From Bacilli bacterium (lineage in GTDB: Bacteria > Bacillota_I > Bacilli_A > RFN20 > CAG-631), in the NCBI GenBank assembly GCA_900754115.1, contig CAAEBM010000025.1:1-64000 (forward strand): a stretch of DNA of 64,000 bases, given 5' to 3'. A model generated the notes under the pieces. It was not told the origin of the DNA. It saw only the letters and a program-made list of their open reading frames with translations, and did no database searches. Below, piece by piece: positions 27,063-36,097 of this stretch. Position 1 is the stretch's first letter; each line of letters starts with the position of its first letter. The translations under genes and the position numbers were made by a program.

Positions 27063-27467
27063 ATGAAAATTTATGTATCTAAAAATGATGAAATATATAA
27101 AGATGAAGTTCAAAACAAAGGATGGCGCGATGATGTTTATGTTTTTATAAACAATAGATTTTATAAAGTTTTTATTTATGAAAAAATTAGGTTTATTCAA
27201 GATTATGATGAATCAATTATATCTACGGGAGCATATGTACCAGAACCAAATATTATATTTGTTGAAAATGTTACAAATGAGTGCATTGTTAAGACAATAA
27301 AAATGTGCAATGGCGAAGATTATTTTGAATATTTGAAGTCATGTGAAGTTAATGAATTTAATGAATTAACATATGAATTTTCAGAAAAATATGTCTCTTT
27401 TTTAAAGAAAAATAAACTATTAGATTATATAAAAATCAAGGATTTAATACTTATTTATTCCGATTAA
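27063..27467 (+). CDS. Unknown small protein, 134 aa
   Basis: ATG at 27063 chosen because GGAGGT lies at 27050-27055; an in-frame GTG at 27048 overlaps that site. The protein is soluble, acidic and aromatic-rich, with no signal peptide and no motif I recognise (MKIYVSKNDEIYKDEV at the start, FSEKYVSFLKKNKLLDYI near the end). It lies directly after a broken gene of similar character and before a terminator, so the two may once have been a pair. Orphan immunity protein or antitoxin-like gene is possible, without direct support. Confidence 0.65.
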   Translation: MKIYVSKNDEIYKDEVQNKGWRDDVYVFINNRFYKVFIYEKIRFIQDYDESIISTGAYVPEPNIIFVENVTNECIVKTIKMCNGEDYFEYLKSCEVNEFNELTYEFSEKYVSFLKKNKLLDYIKIKDLILIYSD

Positions 27468-27493
27468 TTAGTATATTTTAATGTAGGAATTTT

Positions 27494-27545
27494 AAAAGGA
27501 ACTGCAATAACAAAAACCTTTTTGGATTTTTTACAGTTCCTTTTT
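27494..27545 (+). terminator. Intrinsic terminator, bidirectional
   Basis: AAAAGGAACTG (27494-27504) pairs with CAGTTCCTTTT (27534-27544) with a long loop; T-rich on both strands. Serves the orphan gene and the convergent ATPase gene. Confidence 0.8.
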
Positions 27546-28402
27546 TATTTTTCAAATTCCTCTTCTTTATCTTTAAAAAATTGCTGATAAATTCGAATGC
27601 TTTCCAATTCAGACCATTTTTTTTGCTTAAAATCGGTTAAATCATATATAATTGATTGATTTAGATTTAATAAAAAAGGTGAATGGGTAGAGATAATAAA
27701 TTGGCAATGATAAAAACGAACAGAATCTTCAATAAATTTTTTTAATTTTAATTGATTAGCAGCGGATAAAGAATTTTCAGGTTCGTCTAAAATATAAATG
27801 GCATCTTCAATAATTTCTTTTTCCCAAAAAAGTAAAGCTGTTTCGCCATTGGATTGACTAATAATGTTATTGGTCTTTAAATGGTCTCGGACATAAGCAG
27901 ACATTGTTTTTTTATTGGCATCTACTTTGTTTTTTAATTGATCATAATCATGCATAAAATGAGTAGAATCTTGATACTTATAATTTAAAAATTCTTCACA
28001 TAATTCGTCTTTTTTTCGATGAATAGAAGAGTTAATTGCTTGGACATTGATAAGATAATCAAAAATGTCTTCGCTTGTGACCATTTTAATTTCTTTTAAT
28101 TGATTTTGATGTTGTAATTGTGCTTGACACGCCTCTACATATTTATTAAAATAATTTCCTTTGTTCATTTCAATTTTTTTAATCGCCTGTAATTTAGAAG
28201 CAATAATATTTAATAGAGTTGATTTTCCACTACCATTGTCACCATAAAAAATTGTAATATCTTGAAATTTTAAATTTAAAGGGGTATCAGAAGTAAATAA
28301 ATGAAAGGGATAGATTGTATTAAATATACGTCTTTTTTCTTCTAATAGGATGCTGTATTCTTCTTTTTCGCTGAGTAATTGGAAATTTTTTAAGTAAATC
28401 AT
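27545..28402 (-). CDS. AAA/ABC-type ATPase, COG3910-like
   Basis: 285 residues. Walker A is GDNGSGKST (about residues 54-62), Walker B is AIYILDEPENSLS, and IISTHSPFLL is the switch segment. Between the two lies a mostly helical insertion of about 120 residues. This fits small single-chain SMC/RecF-like ATPases annotated as predicted ATPase (COG3910, AAA_15/AAA_21 type). The role is unknown; some relatives act in anti-phage or DNA processing systems, but there is no nuclease or TOPRIM partner here. It is the last gene downstream of the rpe operon, only 4 nt after rpe. Confidence 0.8.
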   Translation of the reverse strand: MIYLKNFQLLSEKEEYSILLEEKRRIFNTIYPFHLFTSDTPLNLKFQDITIFYGDNGSGKSTLLNIIASKLQAIKKIEMNKGNYFNKYVEACQAQLQHQNQLKEIKMVTSEDIFDYLINVQAINSSIHRKKDELCEEFLNYKYQDSTHFMHDYDQLKNKVDANKKTMSAYVRDHLKTNNIISQSNGETALLFWEKEIIEDAIYILDEPENSLSAANQLKLKKFIEDSVRFYHCQFIISTHSPFLLNLNQSIIYDLTDFKQKKWSELESIRIYQQFFKDKEEEFEK

Positions 28403-28406
28403 GATT

Positions 28407-29069
28407 TTATTTTGCCTTCTTTAATTCTTTGATTTTTTCTTTCATATTTCCAGAAAAAAGATAAGAACCAGCAACCAGCACATCACATCCTGCATTTAGC
28501 GCTTCTTTTGCGGTTTCTTGATTGATTCCCCCATCAATTTCAATTAAACAATCAAGATGATGCGCATCGATGTAATTGCGCAATTCTTGAACTTTATGAG
28601 TGGCTTCTTTTAAATATTTTTGCCCTCCAAATCCTGGTTCTACAGACATGATTAAAACAAGATCTAATTCTTTTAAATAAGGAAAAATAACTTCTATAGG
28701 AGTTGCTGGTTTAATCGACATTCCTACAAAGGTATTATTTTTTTTGATTGTTTTAATAAGGGATAATCGGTCTTTTTTAAATTGATAAGCTTCATAATGG
28801 AAAGTGATTAAATCGGCTCCAGCTTTTATAAAAGGAAGGGCATATTGATGAGGATTTTCAATCATTAAATGAACATCTTTAAAGATAGGAAAGGCTTGAA
28901 TACTTGAAACAATGGGAAGACCAAAAGATAAATTAGGGACAAAATGGCCATCCATTATATCTAAGTGAAGCCAATCTGCTTTCGCTGATAGCAATCGTTG
29001 CATTTCTTTTTTTAAATTTAAAAAATCAGCAGCTAATAAAGAGGGTGCGACTCTTATTTTTTTCTCCAT
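28407..29069 (-). CDS. rpe: Ribulose-phosphate 3-epimerase
   Basis: 220 residues, full length TIM barrel. It interconverts ribulose 5-phosphate and xylulose 5-phosphate in the pentose phosphate pathway. Signatures: SLLAADFLNLKKEM, DIMDGHFVPNLSFG (metal and catalytic Asp), VEPGFGGQKY and EIDGGIN followed by the phosphate-binding VAGSYLF. It overlaps the end of rsgA by 16 nt, so translation is coupled. Position after rsgA is conserved in Bacillota. Confidence 0.97.
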   Translation of the reverse strand: MEKKIRVAPSLLAADFLNLKKEMQRLLSAKADWLHLDIMDGHFVPNLSFGLPIVSSIQAFPIFKDVHLMIENPHQYALPFIKAGADLITFHYEAYQFKKDRLSLIKTIKKNNTFVGMSIKPATPIEVIFPYLKELDLVLIMSVEPGFGGQKYLKEATHKVQELRNYIDAHHLDCLIEIDGGINQETAKEALNAGCDVLVAGSYLFSGNMKEKIKELKKAK

Positions 29070-29932
29070 ATTTTTTTCCCTTCTTTCACTTCTTGTAATA
29101 ATTGTAAATAATTTTGATATCGTTGAGGATGAATTTTTCCCATTTGTACAGCATTTTTAACTCCACAATGAGGTTCGTCTTTATGCAAACAAGTATTATA
29201 TTTACAATCTTTAGCATATTGATTAAAATCTTTAAAAATTCTTGCTAAAGAAGTAGGTTCAATGTTTAACTCTAAACGAGAAAAACCCGGTGTATCTGCA
29301 ATAAAGGCATGATTGATGAGTAAAAATTCGACTTCTCTAGTTTGATGCCTTCCTCTTCCTAATTTTTGACTAAACATGCCAATTTCTTTTTTCTCTTCAT
29401 TGGCTAAAACATTGATTAAACTACTTTTGCCTACTGCACTTTGTCCACATAACACGACTTTTTTTCCTTCAATCACTTCTTTTATTTTTTCAATATTTTG
29501 ATGTTGATGAGCAGAAAAAGGAATGACACAATATCCAGCAAATTGATAGTTATCAATTAAAGTTTGTAATTCTTTAGTCATGTATTCACTTTTGGAAATA
29601 CAAAGAATAGGAGTAATATTAGCCATTTCAATTTGAACGATTAATTTATCTACTAGATAAGCATCAAAGGTAGGTTCTATTGTAGACATGACAATTAAAG
29701 CAATATCAATATTGGCCACAGGAGGACGTAAAAGTTGATTTTTACGAGGTAAAATGGTTTGAATTAAACCATGTTGAGTTGTTTCATCATAAGTAAAAGT
29801 GACTTCATCTCCTACTAAAGGAATTTGATTTTGATTGCGAAATAAACCTCTTGCTTTGCATCGAAAGATTTGCTTTTGATCATAAACCGAATATTCTCCT
29901 GCCACTAATTTAATAATGATTCCTTTTTTCAT
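29054..29932 (-). CDS. rsgA: Ribosome small-subunit-dependent GTPase RsgA
   Basis: 292 residues. N-terminal OB-fold, then a circularly permuted GTPase domain (NKxD-like ISKSE first, later CGQSAVGKSSLIN as the P-loop and DTPGFS as G3), then a C-terminal zinc-binding finger with CKYNTCLHKDEPHC. RsgA checks late 30S assembly. The start codon overlaps the kinase stop as ATGA (29929-29932). Part of the gmk-to-rpe operon. Confidence 0.97.
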   Translation of the reverse strand: MKKGIIIKLVAGEYSVYDQKQIFRCKARGLFRNQNQIPLVGDEVTFTYDETTQHGLIQTILPRKNQLLRPPVANIDIALIVMSTIEPTFDAYLVDKLIVQIEMANITPILCISKSEYMTKELQTLIDNYQFAGYCVIPFSAHQHQNIEKIKEVIEGKKVVLCGQSAVGKSSLINVLANEEKKEIGMFSQKLGRGRHQTREVEFLLINHAFIADTPGFSRLELNIEPTSLARIFKDFNQYAKDCKYNTCLHKDEPHCGVKNAVQMGKIHPQRYQNYLQLLQEVKEGKKIWRKK

Positions 29933-30813
29933 GATTTGCGTCCCTTTCTAAAAATTTTTGACCAAAAAGAACTCTTTTTTTTGTTTTTATTTTCCATGGC
30001 AACGATTAATAAATCGGCTTTCAACTCGTTAATATTTTTATATCGTTTTACAAGATTTTTTTGACATGCTTTTTCAATGATAACCACTAAATTATTAGGA
30101 ATTTTACTATTATATTTTAAAATATTGGGGAAGGGGTCTTTAATGTGTGCGGCAGCAATAGCAGTTGCTGTCGTACCATTATAAGGGAGTTTCCCACAAA
30201 GTAATTCAAACATTGTAATTCCTAAAGAGTAAATATCAGATTGAATGGTAGCACGATTTCCTTTAGAAATTTCTGGATCTAAATAATGAGGGGATCCGAT
30301 AATGACTTCTTGACTTGTAATTTCAGGGTCTAATTTTTCAATAAAGGCGGTACCAAAGTCAGCTAAAATGGCACAACCATCGCTTTTGACAAGAATATTT
30401 TGGGGTTTGATGTCTCGATGAATAATGTTGTATTTGTGAACTTCTGATAAAGCATCACAAATTTGTAATACAATGTCGATTGCTTCACTAACTTCTAAAT
30501 AGCCACGTAAATTGATTAAATCTTTTGCAGTTTGACCCTTTATATATTCCATGACAATGAAAGGACGATCTTGATAAACGCCTACATCAAAAATCTTTAC
30601 GATTTTTCTTGATGTAAAAGTACAAGCAGTTTTAATTTCTCGTAAATAACGTTGATAATGATCTGGATTTTCTAAAATGGTGGTTTTCAACAATTTAATG
30701 GCAACGGGCTTTTTTAAAATCGTATCTAAACCGAGATAGACAATAGCATTTCCGCCCTCTCCAATAATGGATTGAACTTGATATCGGTTTTCAATGATGA
30801 AAGGTTCGATCAT
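29929..30813 (-). CDS. prkC: Serine/threonine protein kinase without PASTA domains
   Basis: 294 residues. All key kinase motifs are present: glycine loop GEGGNAIVYLG, VAIK lysine, HRDIKPQNIL, DFG and SPHYLDPE in the activation loop. PrkC/Stk1 kinases of Bacillota are usually 600 residues or more, with a membrane helix and extracellular PASTA repeats that sense cell-wall fragments. Here the chain stops shortly after the kinase domain with a basic tail (KKKSSFWSKIFRKGRKS) and has neither membrane helix nor PASTA. It should be cytosolic, perhaps peripheral. It is coupled by ATGA overlaps to prpC upstream and rsgA downstream. Confidence 0.93.
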   Translation of the reverse strand: MIEPFIIENRYQVQSIIGEGGNAIVYLGLDTILKKPVAIKLLKTTILENPDHYQRYLREIKTACTFTSRKIVKIFDVGVYQDRPFIVMEYIKGQTAKDLINLRGYLEVSEAIDIVLQICDALSEVHKYNIIHRDIKPQNILVKSDGCAILADFGTAFIEKLDPEITSQEVIIGSPHYLDPEISKGNRATIQSDIYSLGITMFELLCGKLPYNGTTATAIAAAHIKDPFPNILKYNSKIPNNLVVIIEKACQKNLVKRYKNINELKADLLIVAMENKNKKKSSFWSKIFRKGRKS

Positions 30814-31544
30814 TCTTGCTCCTTAAGGTCATTTTCAATTAAAATGAATGTGATATTGTCATGACCACCATTTGCATTTGCTTTTTCAATGAGTTCGTTT
30901 CCTCTCATAATTATGGATTCTTTTTCATTTAAAATTTTTAAAATCTTTTTTGAATCTAATGTGTTATGTAATCCATCACTGCAGATAAGAATGTTTTGAC
31001 CTTCTTTTATTGGAATTTCTCCAATATCCACACTGATTTCCTTTTTAATACCTAAAGCATTGGTTAAAACGTGTTTTTTAGGATGTTTTAAAGATTGTTT
31101 ATAAGTGATATATCCACTATGTAATAAAGTATTGACAAGGGTATGATCAGTTGTGATTTGATTTAAACTAGAGGAATCATAAATGTAAATGCGACTATCT
31201 CCTAAGTGAGCATAATAATATTTTCCCTCTAAACATAAAACACCAGATACTGTTGTTCCCATTCCAGAGAGATTTTCGTTTTCTTGAGATTGTTTATAAA
31301 CGGCTTCATTTGCCTTTTGTAAAGTTTCATATAACCAAATGCCAACGGACTTAATTTTTGGATTTTTATAAGCATCGGCTAAAATTTCAATGGTTTTGTT
31401 GGCAGCATAAGATCCTCCTAAATGACCACCCATTCCATCGCATACAAAAGCGATGAAATTGCGAGCATCTTTTTCTTTATAAAAGTAAGCATCTTCATTG
31501 TTTTGACGTATCATACCGGTATCTGTTTTGGCATAAATTTTCAT
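30810..31544 (-). CDS. prpC: PP2C-family protein phosphatase
   Basis: 244 residues. It removes phosphate from Ser/Thr residues and reverses the neighbouring kinase. PPM/PP2C motifs with metal-binding aspartates are visible: RQNNEDAYF, VCDGMGGHLGG, LGDSRIYI, CSDGLHN and GGHDNITFILIE. Full length for PrpC/Stp1. It overlaps rlmN upstream and prkC downstream by 4 nt each (ATGA), so it is tightly coupled. Confidence 0.96.
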   Translation of the reverse strand: MKIYAKTDTGMIRQNNEDAYFYKEKDARNFIAFVCDGMGGHLGGSYAANKTIEILADAYKNPKIKSVGIWLYETLQKANEAVYKQSQENENLSGMGTTVSGVLCLEGKYYYAHLGDSRIYIYDSSSLNQITTDHTLVNTLLHSGYITYKQSLKHPKKHVLTNALGIKKEISVDIGEIPIKEGQNILICSDGLHNTLDSKKILKILNEKESIIMRGNELIEKANANGGHDNITFILIENDLKEQE

Positions 31545-32578
31545 ACTTTTCCCTCACTTTTAGCTCTTAATTGGCCACAAGCCGCATCAATATCTTTACC
31601 AAACTCTCTTCTTATTGTAACATTTATTTTTTGATTTTTTAAGACATTATAAAAAATATTTATATTTTTTTCTTGGCTTCGTTGGTATCTATTTTCATTT
31701 ACTTGATTATAAGGGATTAAATTGACATAGCAACAAGTTCCTTTTAAATAGTTTGCTAATTCTAAAGCGTGGTTCTTGGAGTCATTAATCCCATCTAAAA
31801 GAAGATATTCAAAAGTTACTCGTCGGTTGGTCTTTTTTTCGTACTCAATAAGTGCTTCTTTTAACTCATTCATTGGATATTTATGATTTATTTTCATAAT
31901 TTGATTACGAATTTGATCATTAGGAGCATGTAAAGAAATGGCTAAGTTAATTTGTAATTTTTCTTCTGTCAAGGCTTTGATTTTGGGAATAATTCCACTG
32001 GTGGACACGCTGATATGTCTTGCACCGATAGCAAGTCCTTTTGCCTCATTGATAATATAAATAAAATTCATTACATTTTCATAATTGTCAAAAGGTTCAC
32101 CAATTCCCATAATTACCACATGAGAAACACGTTCATGAACAGAATCTAATTCTTGTTGAGCAATTAAAACTTGTCCTACCATTTCATAGGAATGTAAATC
32201 TCGTATCTTTTTTAAAAGTCCACTAGCACAAAAACTACACCCCATATTACAGCCAACTTGGGATGAAACACAAACTGCGTTTCCATAGGTATATTTCATG
32301 ATAACGGTTTCAATTCGATGATGGTCTTCTAATTCTAAAAGAAATTTTATCGTTCCATCAGAAGACTTTTGTTTTTGAATAATTGTCGGTAATTGCATGG
32401 AAAAATTAGTTTTTAAATCTTCTTTTAACGATTTGGATAAATTGGTCATTTCATCAAAAGAATGAACTCGTTCTTGATATAACCATCTTAAAATTTGTTC
32501 TCCATTATATTTTTTATACCCTCTATTTTCCATAATTGTCTGCAATTGAGATAATGTCCAATCGTAGAGGTTAATCAT
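31541..32578 (-). CDS. rlmN: 23S rRNA/tRNA adenine C2-methyltransferase RlmN
   Basis: 345 residues from the ATG at 32578 (AGGTGA eight bases upstream; a GTG three codons earlier is less likely). Radical SAM enzyme that makes m2A in 23S rRNA and some tRNAs. The iron-sulfur motif is CNMGCSFC, with SQVG before it. GIGEPFDNYENV, SISTSG-type VSTSGIIPKI and a C-terminal RREFGKDIDAACGQL with the catalytic Cys are typical. It overlaps the end of rsmB by 8 nt. Confidence 0.97.
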   Translation of the reverse strand: MINLYDWTLSQLQTIMENRGYKKYNGEQILRWLYQERVHSFDEMTNLSKSLKEDLKTNFSMQLPTIIQKQKSSDGTIKFLLELEDHHRIETVIMKYTYGNAVCVSSQVGCNMGCSFCASGLLKKIRDLHSYEMVGQVLIAQQELDSVHERVSHVVIMGIGEPFDNYENVMNFIYIINEAKGLAIGARHISVSTSGIIPKIKALTEEKLQINLAISLHAPNDQIRNQIMKINHKYPMNELKEALIEYEKKTNRRVTFEYLLLDGINDSKNHALELANYLKGTCCYVNLIPYNQVNENRYQRSQEKNINIFYNVLKNQKINVTIRREFGKDIDAACGQLRAKSEGKV

Positions 32579-33854
32579 GCAATTCACCTACTTTTTGCAA
32601 CTTTACAATATAAAAGCCATCAGTATCATATTCAAAAGGAAAAAGTTGACGTTCAAATACTTTTTTCATATCTTTATGTTTACTTAAAAACTTAATGATT
32701 TGCATTTCATTTTCTTTTTTAGAAATCGTACAGGTACTATAAACTAAAAAGCCATTAGGTTTTAATAAAGGGTAGGCATTTTCAAGTAATTTTTCTTGAA
32801 TAAGTGTTAATTCATCGATTTGTTTTGCACTGATATCTAATAAAATATCAGGTTTTCTGCGAATGACTCCTAATCCTGAACAGGGGGCATCAATTAAAAT
32901 TTTATCAAAATAATTTGGACGCATTTTACTTGCTAATAAAGTGGCATCATAACATTTTGTGACAATATTGGTTAAGTGATGTCGTTTGACGTTTTGATCA
33001 ATTAAGGCTACTCGATGAGGGTGAATATCAATGGCTAAAATTTTTCCCGTATTATGCATTAAAGAAGCCATGTGAATGGTTTTAGAACCAGGAGCAGCAC
33101 ACATATCTAAGATATGTTCTCCTTCAAGAGGGTCTAAGACAATACTGACATATTGAGAAGCTTCATCTTGAACAGAAAGAGTGCCATTTTTGCTTTCTTT
33201 TAAATTCCAAAGAGATTCTTTCCCTATATAATAAAAAGCATTTTCACAAAATTTTGCTTCGATAAAATCTTTGTTTTCTAAAAGTTTTTCTTTGGATAAT
33301 AAAGACGGATTTAATCGTATAGTTAAAGGTGCTTCTATGATGTTTTTTTGTAATATTTTTAGCGTTGTTTCTTTGCCATAAAACGTTTCCCACATTTTAA
33401 TTAACCAAATGGGATGATTATAAAGGACTTGGTAATAATCATAGATAGTTTTAAAATTTTCAGGTTGCGGTTCTTTTTTTTCTTTTGAAAGGGTTCTTAA
33501 TATTCCATTACAAAATTTCGCTGCATGATTACCTTCTATTTTTTTAGCAAGAGTAACCGCTTCATTTAAAATGGCATAATGAGGAATTTTATCTAAAAAA
33601 CGCATTTGGTACAAAGATAGCATTAAAAGAATCGTCAATTTAGGATTGGTTTGTTTGCTTTTTTCATGCAAAGAAATTTCCCATTTTAAAAGATTGCTAT
33701 GTTGTAATGTGCCATAAACTAATTGGGTTAGCAATGCTTTATCTTTAGGATTCAACGCTGCTTGTTTTAAGGTGTGATCTAAATCAATATGGCTATAACT
33801 TTTTTGGATGATAATTCGACATAGACAATCCCATGCATATTCTCTTACATTCAT
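32571..33854 (-). CDS. rsmB: 16S rRNA m5C967 methyltransferase RsmB
   Basis: 427 residues from the ATG at 33854, which has a strong AAGGAGG upstream; a longer frame to 33890 includes that site and is rejected. A NusB-like N-terminal RNA-binding domain (about 1-130) is followed by a SAM-dependent methyltransferase domain. LDMCAAPGSKTIHM is the SAM motif, DAPCSGLGVIRRKPD and YSTCTI carry the two catalytic-site cysteines. In other Bacillota fmt directly precedes rsmB; here priA does. Confidence 0.96.
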   Translation of the reverse strand: MNVREYAWDCLCRIIIQKSYSHIDLDHTLKQAALNPKDKALLTQLVYGTLQHSNLLKWEISLHEKSKQTNPKLTILLMLSLYQMRFLDKIPHYAILNEAVTLAKKIEGNHAAKFCNGILRTLSKEKKEPQPENFKTIYDYYQVLYNHPIWLIKMWETFYGKETTLKILQKNIIEAPLTIRLNPSLLSKEKLLENKDFIEAKFCENAFYYIGKESLWNLKESKNGTLSVQDEASQYVSIVLDPLEGEHILDMCAAPGSKTIHMASLMHNTGKILAIDIHPHRVALIDQNVKRHHLTNIVTKCYDATLLASKMRPNYFDKILIDAPCSGLGVIRRKPDILLDISAKQIDELTLIQEKLLENAYPLLKPNGFLVYSTCTISKKENEMQIIKFLSKHKDMKKVFERQLFPFEYDTDGFYIVKLQKVGELHD

Positions 33855-33867
33855 TTTTCTTTCCTCC

Positions 33868-36072
33868 TTATAGTAACTTATAGGTATCAATATCTAAAAC
33901 TAAACTACATTTTTTTGAATTACATTCTTTTTTGAATTGATCGACAATTTCATGTAATGTTTTGGTCATTAATGATTGATTTTTGCTTTTGATAATCAAT
34001 CGTACTCGATATTTTGAATGTTCTTTATAAATATAGGGAAATGAGGGTCCTAATATTTCAAAGTTCGTATGGCTAGTCAAAAAATCAGCGATTTTGTCGG
34101 CAATAAGCAAAGCATTTTCAGGTTTTTCACAAAGCAAAGTCAAAGATGACAAATAAGAAAAAGGTGGATAATTTCTACGATTACGAAAAGCCATGTCATG
34201 ATTGAAAAAACTTTGATAATCATGCTTTGCAGCATATTGAATGGCATAATGTTCAGGATTATAAGTTTGAATGATGACTTTTCCTTCTTTGTCTCCTCTT
34301 CCTGCTCTTCCAGCTACCTGTGATAAAAGTTCAAAAGTAAATTCATTACTTCTAAAATCAGCAACTGCTAAGGTAATATCGCTATCAATGACACCTACTA
34401 AAGTGACATCAGGAAAATCTAACCCCTTTGCTACCATTTGCGTTCCTAAAAGAATTTGATAGTCTTGTTCTTGAAATTGCTTTAATATTTTTAAATGACC
34501 ATGTTTTATGGTCGTCGTATCGTTATCCATTCGCAATAATTTTGCTTGTGGATATTCTTTTGAAAGAACTTCTTCTATTTTTTGCGTTCCACTACCCATA
34601 AATAAAAAATCAGTTCCATGACATTTTGGACAATCTTTTTCAAATTCAATTTCATAATTACAATAATGACACTTTAGTTTATTCCCTTTTTTATGATAAC
34701 TCATTGAAACTTCACAATTAGGACATTTAAAAAGATATCCACAAGAACGACAAGAAACATAGGGAGAATACCCTCTTCGATTTTGAAGCAAAATGATTTT
34801 TTCATGATTGGCTAATCTTTTTTTAATCTCCGTATCAAGTGTTTTTGAAATTAAAGGAACACCTTCAACATTTTCTTCACGCATATTGACAATTTGACAA
34901 ATAGGTAAGGGGTGATGATTAGCTCGTTTTGTTAAAAATACAGATTCATAAACCCCTTTAATTGCTCTCGCTTTTGTTTCAAAACTAGGAGTGGCGCTTC
35001 CTAAAATCACCTTACTATTCCATTGTTTTGCTCTTAAAATAGCGATGTCTCTAGCATGATAAGTGGGCATATTTTCTTGTTTATAACTAGTAGATTGTTC
35101 TTCATCTAAAATGATAATACCAATATCAGTTAAAGGCGCAAAAATAGCACTTCTTGCTCCAATGACGACTTTTACTTCTTTATTTTTGATTTTATCGTAT
35201 TGTACTTTCTTTTCCAAAGGTGTTAAATTGCCATGTAAAACGGCAATATTAGAAAACCAAGATTGAAAACGTTCAATAATCATGGGGGTTAAAGCAATTT
35301 CAGGAACTAAAACAATCGCCGTTTGCTTTTTTTTCACATAATAATCCACCAAATGTAAATAAACTTCGGTCTTTCCACTTCCTGTTACACCTTGTAAAAG
35401 AATTGTCTTTTTTTCACTATTTATTATTTGTAAAAAAGCAGTTTGTTGTTCTTTATTAAGTACACTTTTTTGAAAATTAGAGTTTGTATAAGCCTTTAAG
35501 TAATCGTTTTTGATTTCTTCATCTTGAATTTGTATGTAATTCATTTCTTGTAACTTTTTGATAATAGCTTTATTTTTATAATCTTTAAGGTAAGAAATAG
35601 GAGAAGCACAAAGTTCTTGATAAATTTGGGCTTGCTTAGGAGTTAAAATAGAAGAATCTAAACCAAAAATAGGAATAATGCGTTTAACCATTCTTCCTTT
35701 TATACTTTGTTGAATACTTTTAATTTGTGGTTTATAAGCTGTTGGCAAAATCGTTTGGATGCATTGAATTAAAGGAGTGACATAACGATCAGCCATTTGA
35801 TAAGCAAGTTGCAGTAAATCATCATCTAAAATCGGCTTTTCATCGATTACTTTTTCAATAAATTTATATTGAAAACCATCTCGTGAAGATAATTGTTCAA
35901 CAGTTAAAAATGTTTCGTTTACTTCTAAGACTAAACCAATTATTTTTTGTTTTCCAAAAGGAACAAGTACTCGATATCCTTTATTTACAAGGGTATTATC
36001 ATTTGCTAAATAAGAAAAGGAAGGTTCTAAAGATAAAGTTCGATGTTCAATTAAAACTTTTAAAATCTTCAT
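33868..36072 (-). CDS. priA: Primosomal helicase PriA
   Basis: 734 residues from the ATG at 36072 (AAGGAAG eight bases upstream). PriA restarts stalled replication forks by loading the replicative helicase. Helicase motifs: GVTGSGKTEVY (Walker A), ILDEEQSTSY (DEAD-like box), GSATPS, and AGRAGR in motif VI. Two zinc sites are clear: CRSCGYLFKCPNC and CHYCNYEIEFEKDCPKC. An N-terminal 3'-DNA-binding domain covers about the first 105 residues. Full length. It follows gmk with a 25-nt gap. Confidence 0.97.
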   Translation of the reverse strand: MKILKVLIEHRTLSLEPSFSYLANDNTLVNKGYRVLVPFGKQKIIGLVLEVNETFLTVEQLSSRDGFQYKFIEKVIDEKPILDDDLLQLAYQMADRYVTPLIQCIQTILPTAYKPQIKSIQQSIKGRMVKRIIPIFGLDSSILTPKQAQIYQELCASPISYLKDYKNKAIIKKLQEMNYIQIQDEEIKNDYLKAYTNSNFQKSVLNKEQQTAFLQIINSEKKTILLQGVTGSGKTEVYLHLVDYYVKKKQTAIVLVPEIALTPMIIERFQSWFSNIAVLHGNLTPLEKKVQYDKIKNKEVKVVIGARSAIFAPLTDIGIIILDEEQSTSYKQENMPTYHARDIAILRAKQWNSKVILGSATPSFETKARAIKGVYESVFLTKRANHHPLPICQIVNMREENVEGVPLISKTLDTEIKKRLANHEKIILLQNRRGYSPYVSCRSCGYLFKCPNCEVSMSYHKKGNKLKCHYCNYEIEFEKDCPKCHGTDFLFMGSGTQKIEEVLSKEYPQAKLLRMDNDTTTIKHGHLKILKQFQEQDYQILLGTQMVAKGLDFPDVTLVGVIDSDITLAVADFRSNEFTFELLSQVAGRAGRGDKEGKVIIQTYNPEHYAIQYAAKHDYQSFFNHDMAFRNRRNYPPFSYLSSLTLLCEKPENALLIADKIADFLTSHTNFEILGPSFPYIYKEHSKYRVRLIIKSKNQSLMTKTLHEIVDQFKKECNSKKCSLVLDIDTYKLL

Positions 36073-36097
36073 GTGCTTCACTTCCTTTGTAGTTTAT

